NCBI RefSeq assembly: GCF_009861525.1
Contig: NZ_WVHL01000005.1
Span: 2,108,001-2,172,000, forward strand
Reading direction: 5' to 3'
DNA from: Pseudomonas sp. LD120
GTDB lineage: Bacteria; Pseudomonadota; Gammaproteobacteria; Pseudomonadales; Pseudomonadaceae
Length of the DNA stretch: 64,000 nt
Position numbers and translations under genes: made by a program. Every line of letters begins with the position of its first letter. Position 1 is the first letter of the stretch. Below are positions 32,554-40,755 of this stretch, one piece after another. Under the pieces are notes generated by a model. That model saw only the letters and a list, made by a program, of their open reading frames with translations. It was not told where the DNA came from and searched no databases.

Positions 32554-33672
32554 GTGAGACGTAAATTACTGCTCCTGCTGGAAACCGGACTGGTCCTGGC
32601 AGGATTGCTGCTGGGCGCGAGTGCCTGGAAACTGAACACCGTTCTGAAGCAGCCGCTGAACCTGAGCCAGGAACAGTTGCTTGATGTCCCCTCCGGTTCT
32701 ACTCCCACGGGTACTTTCAATCGTCTGCAAGCCGAGGGCGTGATCAAGGACGCGTTGTGGCTGCGTCTGTATTGGCGTTTCAATCTGCCGGGCCAGCCGT
32801 TGCACAGCGGCGAATACCGTATGACCCCCGGCATGACCGCCGAAGGCCTGATCGGTCTCTGGCAGCGCGGTGAGGTGGTGCAATACAGCTTGACCCTGGT
32901 GGAGGGCTGGAACTTTCGTCAGGTGCGTAACGCACTAGCCAACAACGATAAGTTGCAACAGACGCTGGCAGGCCTCAGCGACAGTCAAGTGATGGAAAAG
33001 CTCGGGCATGCCGGAGTCTTTCCCGAAGGCCGCTTCTTCCCCGATACCTATCGTTTTGTTCGTGGTATGACGGATGCTGAGATCCTCGAGAAAGCCTACG
33101 ACCGTTTGGACGAGGTGCTGGCCAAGGAGTGGGGGCAGCGCGCTGACGATGCACCTTACAGCGACCCCTATCAGGCGCTGATCATGGCGTCGCTGGTGGA
33201 AAAGGAAACTGGCGTTCCCCAGGAGCGTGGACAGATCGCCGGAGTGTTCGTGCGACGCTTGCAGATTGGCATGCTGTTGCAGACCGATCCCACGGTGATC
33301 TACGGCCTGGGCGAGCGTTACACCGGTAAGTTGACGCGGGCGCACCTGCGCGAAGCCACGCCTTATAACACCTATGTGATCGCCGGTTTGCCGCCGACAC
33401 CGATTGCCATGGTCGGGCGCGAGGCGATTCGCGCGGCCCTCAATCCGGTACGGGGCAAGAGTCTGTATTTTGTCGCGCGGGGCGATGGCAGCCATGTGTT
33501 CTCCGATAATCTGGATGCCCATAACCGCGCTGTGCGCGAGTTTCAGCTCAAGCGTCGTGCCGACTATCGCTCCAGTCCGGCACCCGCCCCGGCGGCTGCC
33601 GAGGCCCAGAGTCCGGCAGCAGCGGTGACGCCGGATACGCCAACCGAGTCCGCGCCGAAAAGCCCGCAATGA
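32554..33672 (+). CDS. mltG: Endolytic murein transglycosylase MltG
   Basis: A 372-residue inner-membrane enzyme that cuts nascent glycan strands. One N-terminal membrane helix ('LLLLLETGLVLAGLLLGASAW') precedes a LysM-like region and the YceG catalytic domain with 'IMASLVEKETGVPQERGQ' (catalytic Glu) and 'LLQTDPTVIYGLG'. The C-terminus is a Pro/Ala-rich tail of ~35 residues. GTG start, three bases after the pabC stop. Confidence 0.94.
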   Translation: MRRKLLLLLETGLVLAGLLLGASAWKLNTVLKQPLNLSQEQLLDVPSGSTPTGTFNRLQAEGVIKDALWLRLYWRFNLPGQPLHSGEYRMTPGMTAEGLIGLWQRGEVVQYSLTLVEGWNFRQVRNALANNDKLQQTLAGLSDSQVMEKLGHAGVFPEGRFFPDTYRFVRGMTDAEILEKAYDRLDEVLAKEWGQRADDAPYSDPYQALIMASLVEKETGVPQERGQIAGVFVRRLQIGMLLQTDPTVIYGLGERYTGKLTRAHLREATPYNTYVIAGLPPTPIAMVGREAIRAALNPVRGKSLYFVARGDGSHVFSDNLDAHNRAVREFQLKRRADYRSSPAPAPAAAEAQSPAAAVTPDTPTESAPKSPQ

Positions 33673-33691
33673 CTTTGATTAAGGACTGCCT

Positions 33692-34324
33692 GTGACTGGC
33701 TTGTTTATTACTTTGGAAGGCCCGGAAGGTGCCGGCAAAAGCACCAATCGCGAATACCTCGCCGAACGCCTGCGTGCTGCGGGGATCGAAGTGTTGTTGA
33801 CTCGCGAGCCCGGTGGCACGCCCTTGGCCGAACGCATTCGCGAGGTGTTGCTGGCCCCGGGCGAAGAGCTCATGAGCGCGGATACCGAGTTGCTGCTGGT
33901 GTTCGCCGCCCGGGCCCAGCATCTGGCGGCGGTGATTCGTCCGGCGTTGGAGCGGGGGGCAGTGGTGCTGTGCGACCGTTTTACCGATTCGACCTACGCC
34001 TATCAAGGCGCTGGCCGTGGTCTTAGCATGGAGCGCATCGCCGCACTGGAGGCATTCGTTCAAGGTGAATTGCGTCCTGACCTGACCCTGGTCTTCGACC
34101 TGCCGGTGGCCGTCGGTTTGGCGCGTGCCAGTGCCCGCGGGCGCCTGGACCGCTTCGAGCAGGAAGGCCAGGCGTTTTTCCAAAGGGTCCGCGAGGCTTA
34201 CCTCAAGCGTGCCGAAGCGGCTCCGCAGCGTTATTTCCTGGTGGATGCGGCGCAGCCTCTGGCGCAAGTCCAGCGATCACTCGATGCGTTGTTGCCGCAA
34301 TTGCTGGAGCGCGCCCGTGGCTGA
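33692..34324 (+). CDS. tmk: Thymidylate kinase
   Basis: A 210-residue kinase converting dTMP to dTDP. The P-loop is 'LEGPEGAGKST' (residues ~8-18), 'LTREPGGTPLAERIREVLL' binds dTMP and 'DRFTDSTYAYQGAGRG' is the family motif. GTG start 20 bp after mltG. It overlaps holB by eight bases. Confidence 0.96.
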   Translation: MTGLFITLEGPEGAGKSTNREYLAERLRAAGIEVLLTREPGGTPLAERIREVLLAPGEELMSADTELLLVFAARAQHLAAVIRPALERGAVVLCDRFTDSTYAYQGAGRGLSMERIAALEAFVQGELRPDLTLVFDLPVAVGLARASARGRLDRFEQEGQAFFQRVREAYLKRAEAAPQRYFLVDAAQPLAQVQRSLDALLPQLLERARG

Positions 34325-35303
34325 AGTCTTCCCCTGGCAGGAGGGCCTCTGGCAGCAGTTGGCCGGGCGCACGCAACACGCTCATGCCTACTTGTTGCAT
34401 GGGGCGGCGGGCATCGGTAAGCGGGCCCTGGCCGAGCGTTTGATGGCGCGCCTGCTGTGCCAGCGCCCACAAGGGCTGGATGCCTGCGGACACTGCAAGT
34501 CCTGCTTGCTGTTGCAGGCCGGTAGCCATCCGGACAACTACGTGCTGGAGCCTGAGGAGGCGGACAAGGCGATCAAGGTCGACCAGGTGCGTGAGTTGGT
34601 GGGGTTCGTGGTCCAGACCGCCCAGTTGGGCGGGCGCAAGGTGGTGCTGATCGAGCCGGTAGAGTCGATGAACATCAACGCTTCCAATGCCCTGCTCAAG
34701 AGCCTCGAAGAACCCTCTGGCGATACCGTGCTGTTGTTGGTGAGCCACCAGCCGAGCCGCTTGTTGCCGACCATCAAGAGTCGTTGTGTACAGCAGGCCT
34801 GCCCGCTGCCCAGTGAGGCCATGAGCCTGCAATGGCTGTCCCAGGCCCTGCCTGAGTGTTCCCAGGAAGAGCGCGTGGAGCTGTTGACCCTGGCCGCGGG
34901 TTCACCCTTGGCCGCGGTCAGTCTGCAGGCTCAGGGTGTTCGCGACCAGCGGGCGCTGGTGGTGGAAGGGGTGAAGAAGTTGCTCAAGCAGCAACAGTCG
35001 CCGACTCAATTGGCCGAGTCCTGGAGCGCCATTCCGTTGTTGTTGCTGTTCGATTGGTTTTGCGACTGGTCGAGCCTGATCCTTCGCTATCAACTGACTC
35101 AGGATGAAGATGGCCTGGGTTTGCAGGACATGCGCAAGGTGGTGCAATACCTGGCGCAAAAGTCCGGGCAGGCCAATGTCTTGAACATACAGGACTGGAT
35201 CCTCGCCCAGCGGCAAAAGGTGCTCAGCAAAGCCAACCTCAATCGCGTGCTGCTGCTTGAAGCGTTGTTGGTGCAATGGGCCGCATTGCCTACCCAGCGC
35301 TGA
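34317..35303 (+). CDS. holB: DNA polymerase III delta' subunit
   Basis: A 328-residue clamp-loader subunit. The N-terminal AAA-type domain has 'LLHGAAGIGKRALAERLM' and the zinc module 'CGHCKSCLLLQAG'; 'NASNALLKSLEEPSGDT' and 'LLPTIKSRC' (SRC motif, arginine finger) follow. GTG start at 34317 overlaps tmk by eight bases. In P. aeruginosa the next gene is pilZ; here the next gene is tatD after only 84 bp. Confidence 0.94.
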   Translation: MAEVFPWQEGLWQQLAGRTQHAHAYLLHGAAGIGKRALAERLMARLLCQRPQGLDACGHCKSCLLLQAGSHPDNYVLEPEEADKAIKVDQVRELVGFVVQTAQLGGRKVVLIEPVESMNINASNALLKSLEEPSGDTVLLLVSHQPSRLLPTIKSRCVQQACPLPSEAMSLQWLSQALPECSQEERVELLTLAAGSPLAAVSLQAQGVRDQRALVVEGVKKLLKQQQSPTQLAESWSAIPLLLLFDWFCDWSSLILRYQLTQDEDGLGLQDMRKVVQYLAQKSGQANVLNIQDWILAQRQKVLSKANLNRVLLLEALLVQWAALPTQR

Positions 35304-35333
35304 TGGAGCGCGCCTAAAATCGAACCTGTCTCC

Positions 35334-35355
35334 GGCCGGAACGCACAGTCCGGCC
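35334..35355. other. Stem-loop in the holB-tatD gap
   Basis: GGCCGGA and TCCGGCC pair over an eight-base loop. No T-tract follows, so it is not a typical terminator. It occupies the place where pilZ is found in P. aeruginosa. Confidence 0.5.
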
Positions 35356-35386
35356 CTTCATTGATCGGATGTAGTTGTTGCCTCTT

Positions 35387-36178
35387 ATGCTCGTAGATTC
35401 CCATTGCCACCTTGATCGTCTTGACCTGGCCGCCCACGACGGCTCTTTGGATGCAGCCCTTGCAGCGGCGCGTCAGCGCGGTGTCGGACATTTCCTGTGC
35501 ATTGGCGTCAGCGCGGACAACGCGGCGGACGTCAAGGCCCTTGCCGAGCGTTATGACGATGTCGATTGCTCGGTGGGGGTGCATCCATTGGATGTGCAGC
35601 CGGGCGCGGCGCCTGCCCTGGATTGGCTGCTGGATGAGCTGAACCACCCTCGGGTGGTGGCGATCGGCGAGACCGGTCTGGATTACCACTACGAACCAGA
35701 AGCCGCCGAGCTGCAGCAGGAGTCCTTCCGTTTGCACCTGCAGGCCGCCCAGCAAACGGGTAAACCGGTGGTAGTGCATACTCGCGGCGCGCGTGCCGAC
35801 ACCTTGGCTTTGCTGCGTGAAGCAGCGCTGCCCAATGCCGGCGTGCTGCATTGCTTCACCGAGGACTGGGACATGGCCAAGGCGGCCCTGGATCTGGGGT
35901 TCTATATCTCGCTGTCGGGGATTGTCACCTTCCGCAATGCCGACGCGCTGCGGGATGTGGCCCGGCAGGTGCCTGCCGATCGACTGTTGGTAGAAACCGA
36001 TGCCCCCTACCTGGCACCGATTCCCTATCGCGGCAAACCCAACCTGCCGCAGTACGTGCGCGAGGTGGCGGAGTTTCTGGCGATGTTGCGCGGCGAAGCC
36101 TACGACGTCTTTGCCGAGCAAACCACCGCGAACTTCAAGCGGCTGTTCCCTTTGGCTCGGGTCAAGGGCGTGGTTTGA
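35387..36178 (+). CDS. tatD: TatD family metal-dependent hydrolase
   Basis: A 263-residue TIM-barrel hydrolase of the YcfH/TatD group, usually an exonuclease or DNase. The metal ligands are in 'VDSHCHLD' (residues 3-10), 'IGETGLDYHY', 'VVHTRGARADTL', 'LHCFTEDW' and 'ETDAPYLAPIPYRGK'. The ATG at 35387 matches the family N-terminus. It corresponds to PA2959. Confidence 0.94.
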   Translation: MLVDSHCHLDRLDLAAHDGSLDAALAAARQRGVGHFLCIGVSADNAADVKALAERYDDVDCSVGVHPLDVQPGAAPALDWLLDELNHPRVVAIGETGLDYHYEPEAAELQQESFRLHLQAAQQTGKPVVVHTRGARADTLALLREAALPNAGVLHCFTEDWDMAKAALDLGFYISLSGIVTFRNADALRDVARQVPADRLLVETDAPYLAPIPYRGKPNLPQYVREVAEFLAMLRGEAYDVFAEQTTANFKRLFPLARVKGVV

Positions 36179-36208
36179 TTCGCCGGGCGGCAAGGGCAGA
36201 TTGCAGGC

Positions 36209-36326
36209 AAAAAAAACCCGGGTTCTGGGGGGGGAATCCGGGTTAAGACCATTAGGAGTAAAACTAAGGTACGCGGTCCCTTGGTACCTTGATCGGCGTT
36301 TCACTTGGGGGAGATGTCCCGCCGAC
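36209..36326 (-). ncRNA. rgsA: Small RNA RgsA (P16)
   Basis: On the minus strand a ~118-nt transcript is bounded by an RpoS-like -10 (CAATACT at 36333-36339, one change from CTATACT) and an intrinsic terminator (AACCCGG ... CCGGGTT, 36215-36244, then eight T's ending at 36209). In P. aeruginosa the RpoS- and Gac-controlled stress sRNA RgsA, about 120 nt, lies next to the tatD homologue PA2959. Position, length, strand layout and -10 type all agree. The name rests on synteny and architecture, since I could not align the sequence. Confidence 0.72.
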
Positions 36327-36941
36327 AGTTGAAGTATTGATGAGTATTGCGTTCAGTCCAGTTATACATGTTCGTTTTTTAAACAAATTTGGAATACGAG
36401 CGCTTCGGTTGAGTTCTCATTTTCCGTGTTCGGCTGACGTTCACCGTATCTCGCTGGATTTTAGGGGAAATGGACGAAGTTCCCCGTGCGTCTTCACTGT
36501 ACTTCCTGTTCGTCCGATCTTTACCCGGTTTTCATGAGCCCGCCGTTGTCATGGCTGGCCCCTAGGCAAGCCTTTACGGCTCGTGGCCTTGGCGGTTCAC
36601 GCCTTTCAGAGGCCGACGCAGTTGCCTGGCCATGATGAAATTACGACTGGCGAAGGTGTTTTCGTCGAGCGTGAGGCTTGAGTCGGCAAGCGGTGCTGGT
36701 TACGGGAATATTGAGACTTTGCGGTCTATTCCGGGCCTCTGTGTTATTTGGCGTTTGCTATTTGAACCGGCTGCCGTCCCCGTATTCACCGGTGATGCCG
36801 GGCTTTTCAGGTCTATCCAGGTTGTTCGATCTGTCCGGCTTTTCTGTCAGAAGTCGCTGCAACGATGGATGATCCGTGCATTTTGGCGCCAGTTAGGCAT
36901 AATACGCGGCTTCGATTTTGACCCCGAACAGACCTTTTCTT
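36327..36941. other. Gene-free stretch between rgsA and the TetR gene
   Basis: About 600 bp, more AT-rich than its surroundings. It contains the rgsA promoter at the left end and, near 36898-36903, a CATAAT that could be the -10 of the TetR gene. Two short open frames on the plus strand (36289-36537 and 36632-36961) have no ribosome site or protein-like composition, and I do not accept them. PA2958 occupies this place in P. aeruginosa. Confidence 0.5.
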
Positions 36942-37580
36942 ATGCAAAAAGAACCTCGTAAGGTCCGTGAGTTTCGACGCCGTGAGCAAGAAATTCTCGA
37001 TACCGCGCTCAAGCTGTTCCTCGAACAAGGTGAAGACAGCGTCACCGTCGAGATGATTGCTGATGCCGTGGGTATCGGCAAAGGGACCATCTATAAGCAT
37101 TTCAAGTCCAAGGCGGAGATCTATCTGCGCCTGATGCTCGACTACGAGCGGGACCTGAACGAGCTGCTGCACTCGGCTGACGTCGACAAGGACAAGGAAG
37201 CCCTGTCGCGTGCCTACTTCGAGTTCCGCATGCGCGATCCGCAGCGTTACCGGCTGTTCGACCGCCTGGAAGAAAAGGTGGTCAAGGGCAATCAGGTGCC
37301 GGAAATGGTCGAAGAGTTGCACAAGATCCGCGCGTCCAACTTCGAGCGCCTGACCCTGTTGATCAAGGGGCGCATCAGCGAGGGCAAGTTGGAAGACGTG
37401 CCGCCTTACTTCCACTACTGCGCGTCGTGGGCGCTGGTGCATGGCGCGGTAGCGCTGTACCACTCGCCGTTCTGGAGCAATGTGCTGGAGGATCAGGAAG
37501 GTTTCTTCCAGTTCCTGATGGACATCGGCGTGCGCATGGGCAACAAGCGCAAGCGCGATCCTGATACCTCCAACGGCTAA
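36942..37580 (+). CDS. TetR family transcriptional regulator
   Basis: A 212-residue regulator. The helix-turn-helix is at residues ~15-60: 'REQEILDTALKLFLEQGEDSV' then 'IADAVGIGKGTIYKHFKSK'. The rest is an all-helical ligand domain with an unusual Trp/Tyr-rich stretch 'YFHYCASWALVHGAVALYHS'. ATG 36942 fits the family, although no clear Shine-Dalgarno precedes it. The ligand and targets are unknown. It corresponds by order to PA2957, next to the rgsA locus. Confidence 0.88.
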   Translation: MQKEPRKVREFRRREQEILDTALKLFLEQGEDSVTVEMIADAVGIGKGTIYKHFKSKAEIYLRLMLDYERDLNELLHSADVDKDKEALSRAYFEFRMRDPQRYRLFDRLEEKVVKGNQVPEMVEELHKIRASNFERLTLLIKGRISEGKLEDVPPYFHYCASWALVHGAVALYHSPFWSNVLEDQEGFFQFLMDIGVRMGNKRKRDPDTSNG

Positions 37581-37658
37581 GACATTCAGCCGGTGTATCG
37601 CGCCATCGGGGAGCTGTATGGCGCGCTGACCGAGGAATATACTCAGGCATGGGGCTTG

Positions 37659-37690
37659 CCAAAACCTGATTTTTGGGTCAGGTTTTGCCC
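37659..37690 (+). terminator. Hairpin after the TetR gene
   Basis: AAAACCTGA pairs with TCAGGTTTT (37661-37686) over an eight-base loop. It has A's before and T's within the stem and could stop transcription from either side. It lies ~35 bp upstream of moaA. Confidence 0.5.
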
Positions 37691-37719
37691 GGTTCTCCCT
37701 TCTTACGCCGGAGTCACCC

Positions 37720-38688
37720 ATGATTGTTGATCGTCAAGGCAGGCGCTTTCGCAACTTGCGGATCAGTCTGACGTCTGCCTGCAACTACGCCTGTACCTAC
37801 TGCGTGCCCAATGGCAAGCGGCTGGTGGCTGCGCAGGATGAGTTGTCGGCCGAGGCGATGGCCCGGGGTGTGGCGTACCTGATTGAGGCCGCGGGCATCG
37901 AACGCTTGCGCATCACCGGCGGCGAGCCGCTGGTCAGCCCCAAGCTGGAGGCTTTCATGGGCGCGGTAGGGTGCATGGGCCTTGAGGACATCAGCCTGAC
38001 CACCAACGGCCAGCTCCTGGCGCGCAAGTTGCCGCTGTTGGTGGATGCCGGGATCCGGCGAATCAATGTTTCCCTCGATACCCTGAACGCAGCGGCTTTT
38101 CGCAGCATTGCCCGTGGCGGCGATTTGGCCGCGGTGCTCGATGGCATGGCACAGGCTCGGGCGGCGGGCTTGAAGATCAAGGTCAATATGGTGCCGTTGC
38201 GTGGCCAGAACCTGGATCAAGTCATGCCATTGCTCGATTACTGCCTGGAACGCGGCTATGAATTGCGCTTTATCGAGCTGATGCGCATGGGGCACCTGGC
38301 CAGCGACGGCAATGCCTTCCTGCAGCAGTTTGTCAGCCTGCAGCAATTGCTGGACCAGATCGGCGAACGTTATGAGTACCTTCAGGCCGATGCACCAATG
38401 GACGCTACTGCCGTGCGTTACGAGATTCCGGGGCGGGGGTATTTCGGAGTGATCGCCAACGAAAGCGTGCCTTTTTGCCGGACATGCTCGCGCCTGCGGT
38501 TGTCATCAACCGGCTGGCTGCACGGCTGCCTGTCATCCAGCAATCGTCACTATGTTGGCGATCTTTTGGACAAGCCGCGTCATCAAGCCTTGCCGGCCCT
38601 GCAGCGCCTGTTGATCAAGGCCCTGGAAGACAAGCAGGATGTGGCGTTTTCCGGCGGCGCCACGGTCATGAAGATCATTGGCGGCTGA
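37720..38688 (+). CDS. moaA: GTP 3',8-cyclase MoaA (radical SAM)
   Basis: A 322-residue radical SAM enzyme of molybdenum cofactor synthesis. The SAM cluster is C21-x3-C25-x2-C28 ('SACNYACTYC'), the second 4Fe-4S cluster is C253-x2-C256-x13-C270, and the protein ends in the Gly-Gly needed for activity with MoaC. Most pseudomonads carry more than one moaA copy; this one stands alone, without moaBCDE. The molybdenum hydroxylase operon at 14682-19046 is a local consumer of the cofactor. Confidence 0.9.
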   Translation: MIVDRQGRRFRNLRISLTSACNYACTYCVPNGKRLVAAQDELSAEAMARGVAYLIEAAGIERLRITGGEPLVSPKLEAFMGAVGCMGLEDISLTTNGQLLARKLPLLVDAGIRRINVSLDTLNAAAFRSIARGGDLAAVLDGMAQARAAGLKIKVNMVPLRGQNLDQVMPLLDYCLERGYELRFIELMRMGHLASDGNAFLQQFVSLQQLLDQIGERYEYLQADAPMDATAVRYEIPGRGYFGVIANESVPFCRTCSRLRLSSTGWLHGCLSSSNRHYVGDLLDKPRHQALPALQRLLIKALEDKQDVAFSGGATVMKIIGG

Positions 38689-38787
38689 TGCTGTATTGGC
38701 GCAATGCCCTGCCATTATGGAGCTGGCGCGGAAGCTGCATCCCGTGGCCATTCGCCGGTTTTCCGTCACCGGATTTTGGAGGGTAGG

Positions 38788-39390
38788 ATGCGTAGCCTGG
38801 TTTTGCTGCTGGCCTTTTTGGCGCTCGGCGGCTGCATGAATGTCAGTGATATGGGCGAAGGGGTGCGCTATCACCTGAGTGATGCGGGGGTGCTTGATCA
38901 CAGCGATACCCGCCGTACCAGCTCATTTCGCATTCAGCCGGATTCGTTCGTTTTCATTGCCCAAGGGCATTTCGTACCGCCAGGTGGCGCTTATCCCCGG
39001 CCCAATGTGGTGGCTGAAGAAGCCTTCAACGGCTTTGTCGAGTATTTCCCCATGGTCCGTCGAGCCCGGTCACCCGAAGGCTTGAGCGAAGCGATGGCCG
39101 AAGCTCGGGAGGTGGGGGCGCACTATCTGCTGTATGCCCGGTTCGCCAAGGCGGACGACCGCATTGGCAACTCCGATGAGTGGTTGGATCAAGAGGCAGT
39201 GGACCGTCTTGGGGTCGATACCAGCACCATCCAGATCATGCTGATCGAAACCAGCACTCAGTACCTGATCGATACCACACGGATTCGCAGTCGTGGCGGT
39301 TTACTGACGTTCCACGACAACAAACCACAGGACTTGCTCGGCCCGCCGTTGCAGCAATACGCTCGCAGCCTGCTGGGCCTGAGCGACTGA
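38788..39390 (+). CDS. DUF4823 family lipoprotein
   Basis: A 200-residue lipoprotein. 'MRSLVLLLAFLALGGC' is a lipoprotein signal with the lipidated Cys at residue 16. The mature part has the DUF4823 features: repeated 'VGAHYLLYARFAKADDRIGN' and 'IQIMLIETSTQYLIDTTRIRSRGG', which suggest a beta-rich envelope protein. GGAGGG lies just upstream of the ATG. The function is unknown. It lies 17 bp before the DUF1285 gene, so the two form a likely operon. Confidence 0.82.
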   Translation: MRSLVLLLAFLALGGCMNVSDMGEGVRYHLSDAGVLDHSDTRRTSSFRIQPDSFVFIAQGHFVPPGGAYPRPNVVAEEAFNGFVEYFPMVRRARSPEGLSEAMAEAREVGAHYLLYARFAKADDRIGNSDEWLDQEAVDRLGVDTSTIQIMLIETSTQYLIDTTRIRSRGGLLTFHDNKPQDLLGPPLQQYARSLLGLSD

Positions 39391-39406
39391 GTTGGAGGAG
39401 AATGGC

Positions 39407-39973
39407 ATGAGTGGTCCAGGCAAGGCCAATGACCTGTTGGCGCAGATTCCCAAGGCTGAAAAGGGCTTGCCTCCGGTCCACTTGTGGAACCCTGATTTCT
39501 GTGGTGACATTGACATGCGTATCGCCCGCGATGGCACCTGGTATTACCTGGGCACGCCTATCGGTCGCAAACCCATGGTCAAGCTGTTCTCCACCATCAT
39601 CCGCCGCGATGGCGACGATTATTTCCTCGTCACTCCAGTGGAGAAGGTCGGGATCAAAGTCGATGATGCGCCCTTCGTCGCGGTGACGCTGGAGGTCGAA
39701 GGGCAGGGCGAAGGTCAGTTGCTGCGCTTTACCACTCATGTTGATGAGCAGGTGCTGGCCGGTAGTGAGCACCCACTGCGGGTGGTGATCGACCCGGTCA
39801 CGCAGGAGCCGGCGCCTTACCTCCTGGTTCGCGACAACCTGGAAGCGCTGATCCATCGCAACGTCTTCTACCAACTGGTGGAGCTGGCGCAGCCCCGCAT
39901 GTTTGATGGCCAGAGCTGGCTTGGGGTGTGGAGTGATGGGGTTTTCTTTCCTATCGGTCTGGAGCCTGAATAA
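39407..39973 (+). CDS. DUF1285 family protein
   Basis: A 188-residue cytoplasmic protein starting MSGPGKAND, with the DUF1285 core 'PPVHLWNPDFCGDIDMRI', 'GTWYYLGTPIGRKPMVKLFS' and 'VTPVEKVGIKVDDAPFVAV'. The family has a double-domain beta fold and no known function. GGAGGAG precedes the ATG. It follows the DUF4823 lipoprotein gene by 17 bp. Confidence 0.85.
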   Translation: MSGPGKANDLLAQIPKAEKGLPPVHLWNPDFCGDIDMRIARDGTWYYLGTPIGRKPMVKLFSTIIRRDGDDYFLVTPVEKVGIKVDDAPFVAVTLEVEGQGEGQLLRFTTHVDEQVLAGSEHPLRVVIDPVTQEPAPYLLVRDNLEALIHRNVFYQLVELAQPRMFDGQSWLGVWSDGVFFPIGLEPE

Positions 39974-40013
39974 GAGGTTTTGGATGGCGGCGAGGAGAAA
40001 TTTCTTGCTCTGT

Positions 40014-40041
40014 GTCCGGCGTTTCATGTATCAAACCGGAC
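40014..40041. promoter_or_regulatory. Inverted repeat at the GntR start codon (candidate operator)
   Basis: GTCCGG-C-GTTT and AAAC-CGGAC face each other around an eight-base centre, with one bulged C. It ends at the base before the proposed GntR ATG (40042). Autoregulation by the GntR protein is the simplest reading. Confidence 0.45.
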
Positions 40042-40755
40042 ATGCCTAAACATGTCCGATTCGATAAAAAAACACGCGTGGTCGACGAACTGATCCGGCG
40101 CATTGAAAGCGGTCTGATGGAAGACGGTTTTCAGCTTCCGGGTGAGCATCAGTTGGCCCAGGAATTTGGTGTCAGTCGCGGTACCTTGCGTGAGGCCCTG
40201 GCTGAACTTAAGCGCCGCAACTACATCGCCACGCAGAGCGGGGTCGGTTCCATCGTCACCTTTGACGGGGTGGCCCTGGATCAGCACCAGGGCTGGGCCC
40301 AGGCGCTGGCCGACAGCGGTGCGCTGGTCAACACCGAGGTGCTGCGCCTGGAGGCGATCCGCCGTCCGGATCTCAAGCACCGCCTTGGCACCGATCAATT
40401 CATTGCCCTCGATCGTCGTCGGCGCAGCACTGATGGCCGGGTGCTGTCCCTTGAGCGCTCCCTGATCCCCGCATCCGGCGAACTCGAAGGTTTGCCTCGG
40501 GTCGGTCTGATCGACGATTCCCTGACCATAACCCTGGCCGCCTATGGCTACATCGGTGAGCGCGGTGATCAGTGGATCGGCGCCGAGCCACTGAGCGCCG
40601 AGGACGCCGAACTGCTCGGGCGTGCGCCGGGCGAAGTCTTCATCAAAGCCCTGCGCACCACCTACGACCGCCAGGGCCGTTTCATGGAACAGGTCGAAAG
40701 CTTGTTGGATCCGCAGCATTTTCGGATGCATCTGCAATTTGGCGCTGCACGATGA
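40042..40755 (+). CDS. GntR family regulator with UTRA domain
   Basis: A 237-residue regulator (from ATG 40042). A winged helix at residues ~10-75 ('QEFGVSRGTLREALAELKRRNYIATQSGVGSIVT') precedes a UTRA effector domain of the HutC subfamily ('RRRSTDGRVLSLERSLIPAS', 'PGEVFIKALRTTYDRQGRFMEQVESLL'). HutC members sense small metabolites such as sugar phosphates or nucleoside-related ligands. A GTG at 40012, 14 bases from an AGGAG, is an alternative start. It overlaps the ADP-ribosylglycohydrolase-fold gene by four bases, so it probably controls the four-gene module. Confidence 0.9.
   Translation: MPKHVRFDKKTRVVDELIRRIESGLMEDGFQLPGEHQLAQEFGVSRGTLREALAELKRRNYIATQSGVGSIVTFDGVALDQHQGWAQALADSGALVNTEVLRLEAIRRPDLKHRLGTDQFIALDRRRRSTDGRVLSLERSLIPASGELEGLPRVGLIDDSLTITLAAYGYIGERGDQWIGAEPLSAEDAELLGRAPGEVFIKALRTTYDRQGRFMEQVESLLDPQHFRMHLQFGAAR

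Noticed and set aside
35099..36304. 401-codon minus-strand frame over holB and tatD
   Set aside because: Crosses two real genes on the other strand.
36632..36961. 109-codon plus-strand frame before the TetR gene
   Set aside because: No ribosome site, overlaps the TetR start, and the amino-acid pattern is unlike a conserved protein.
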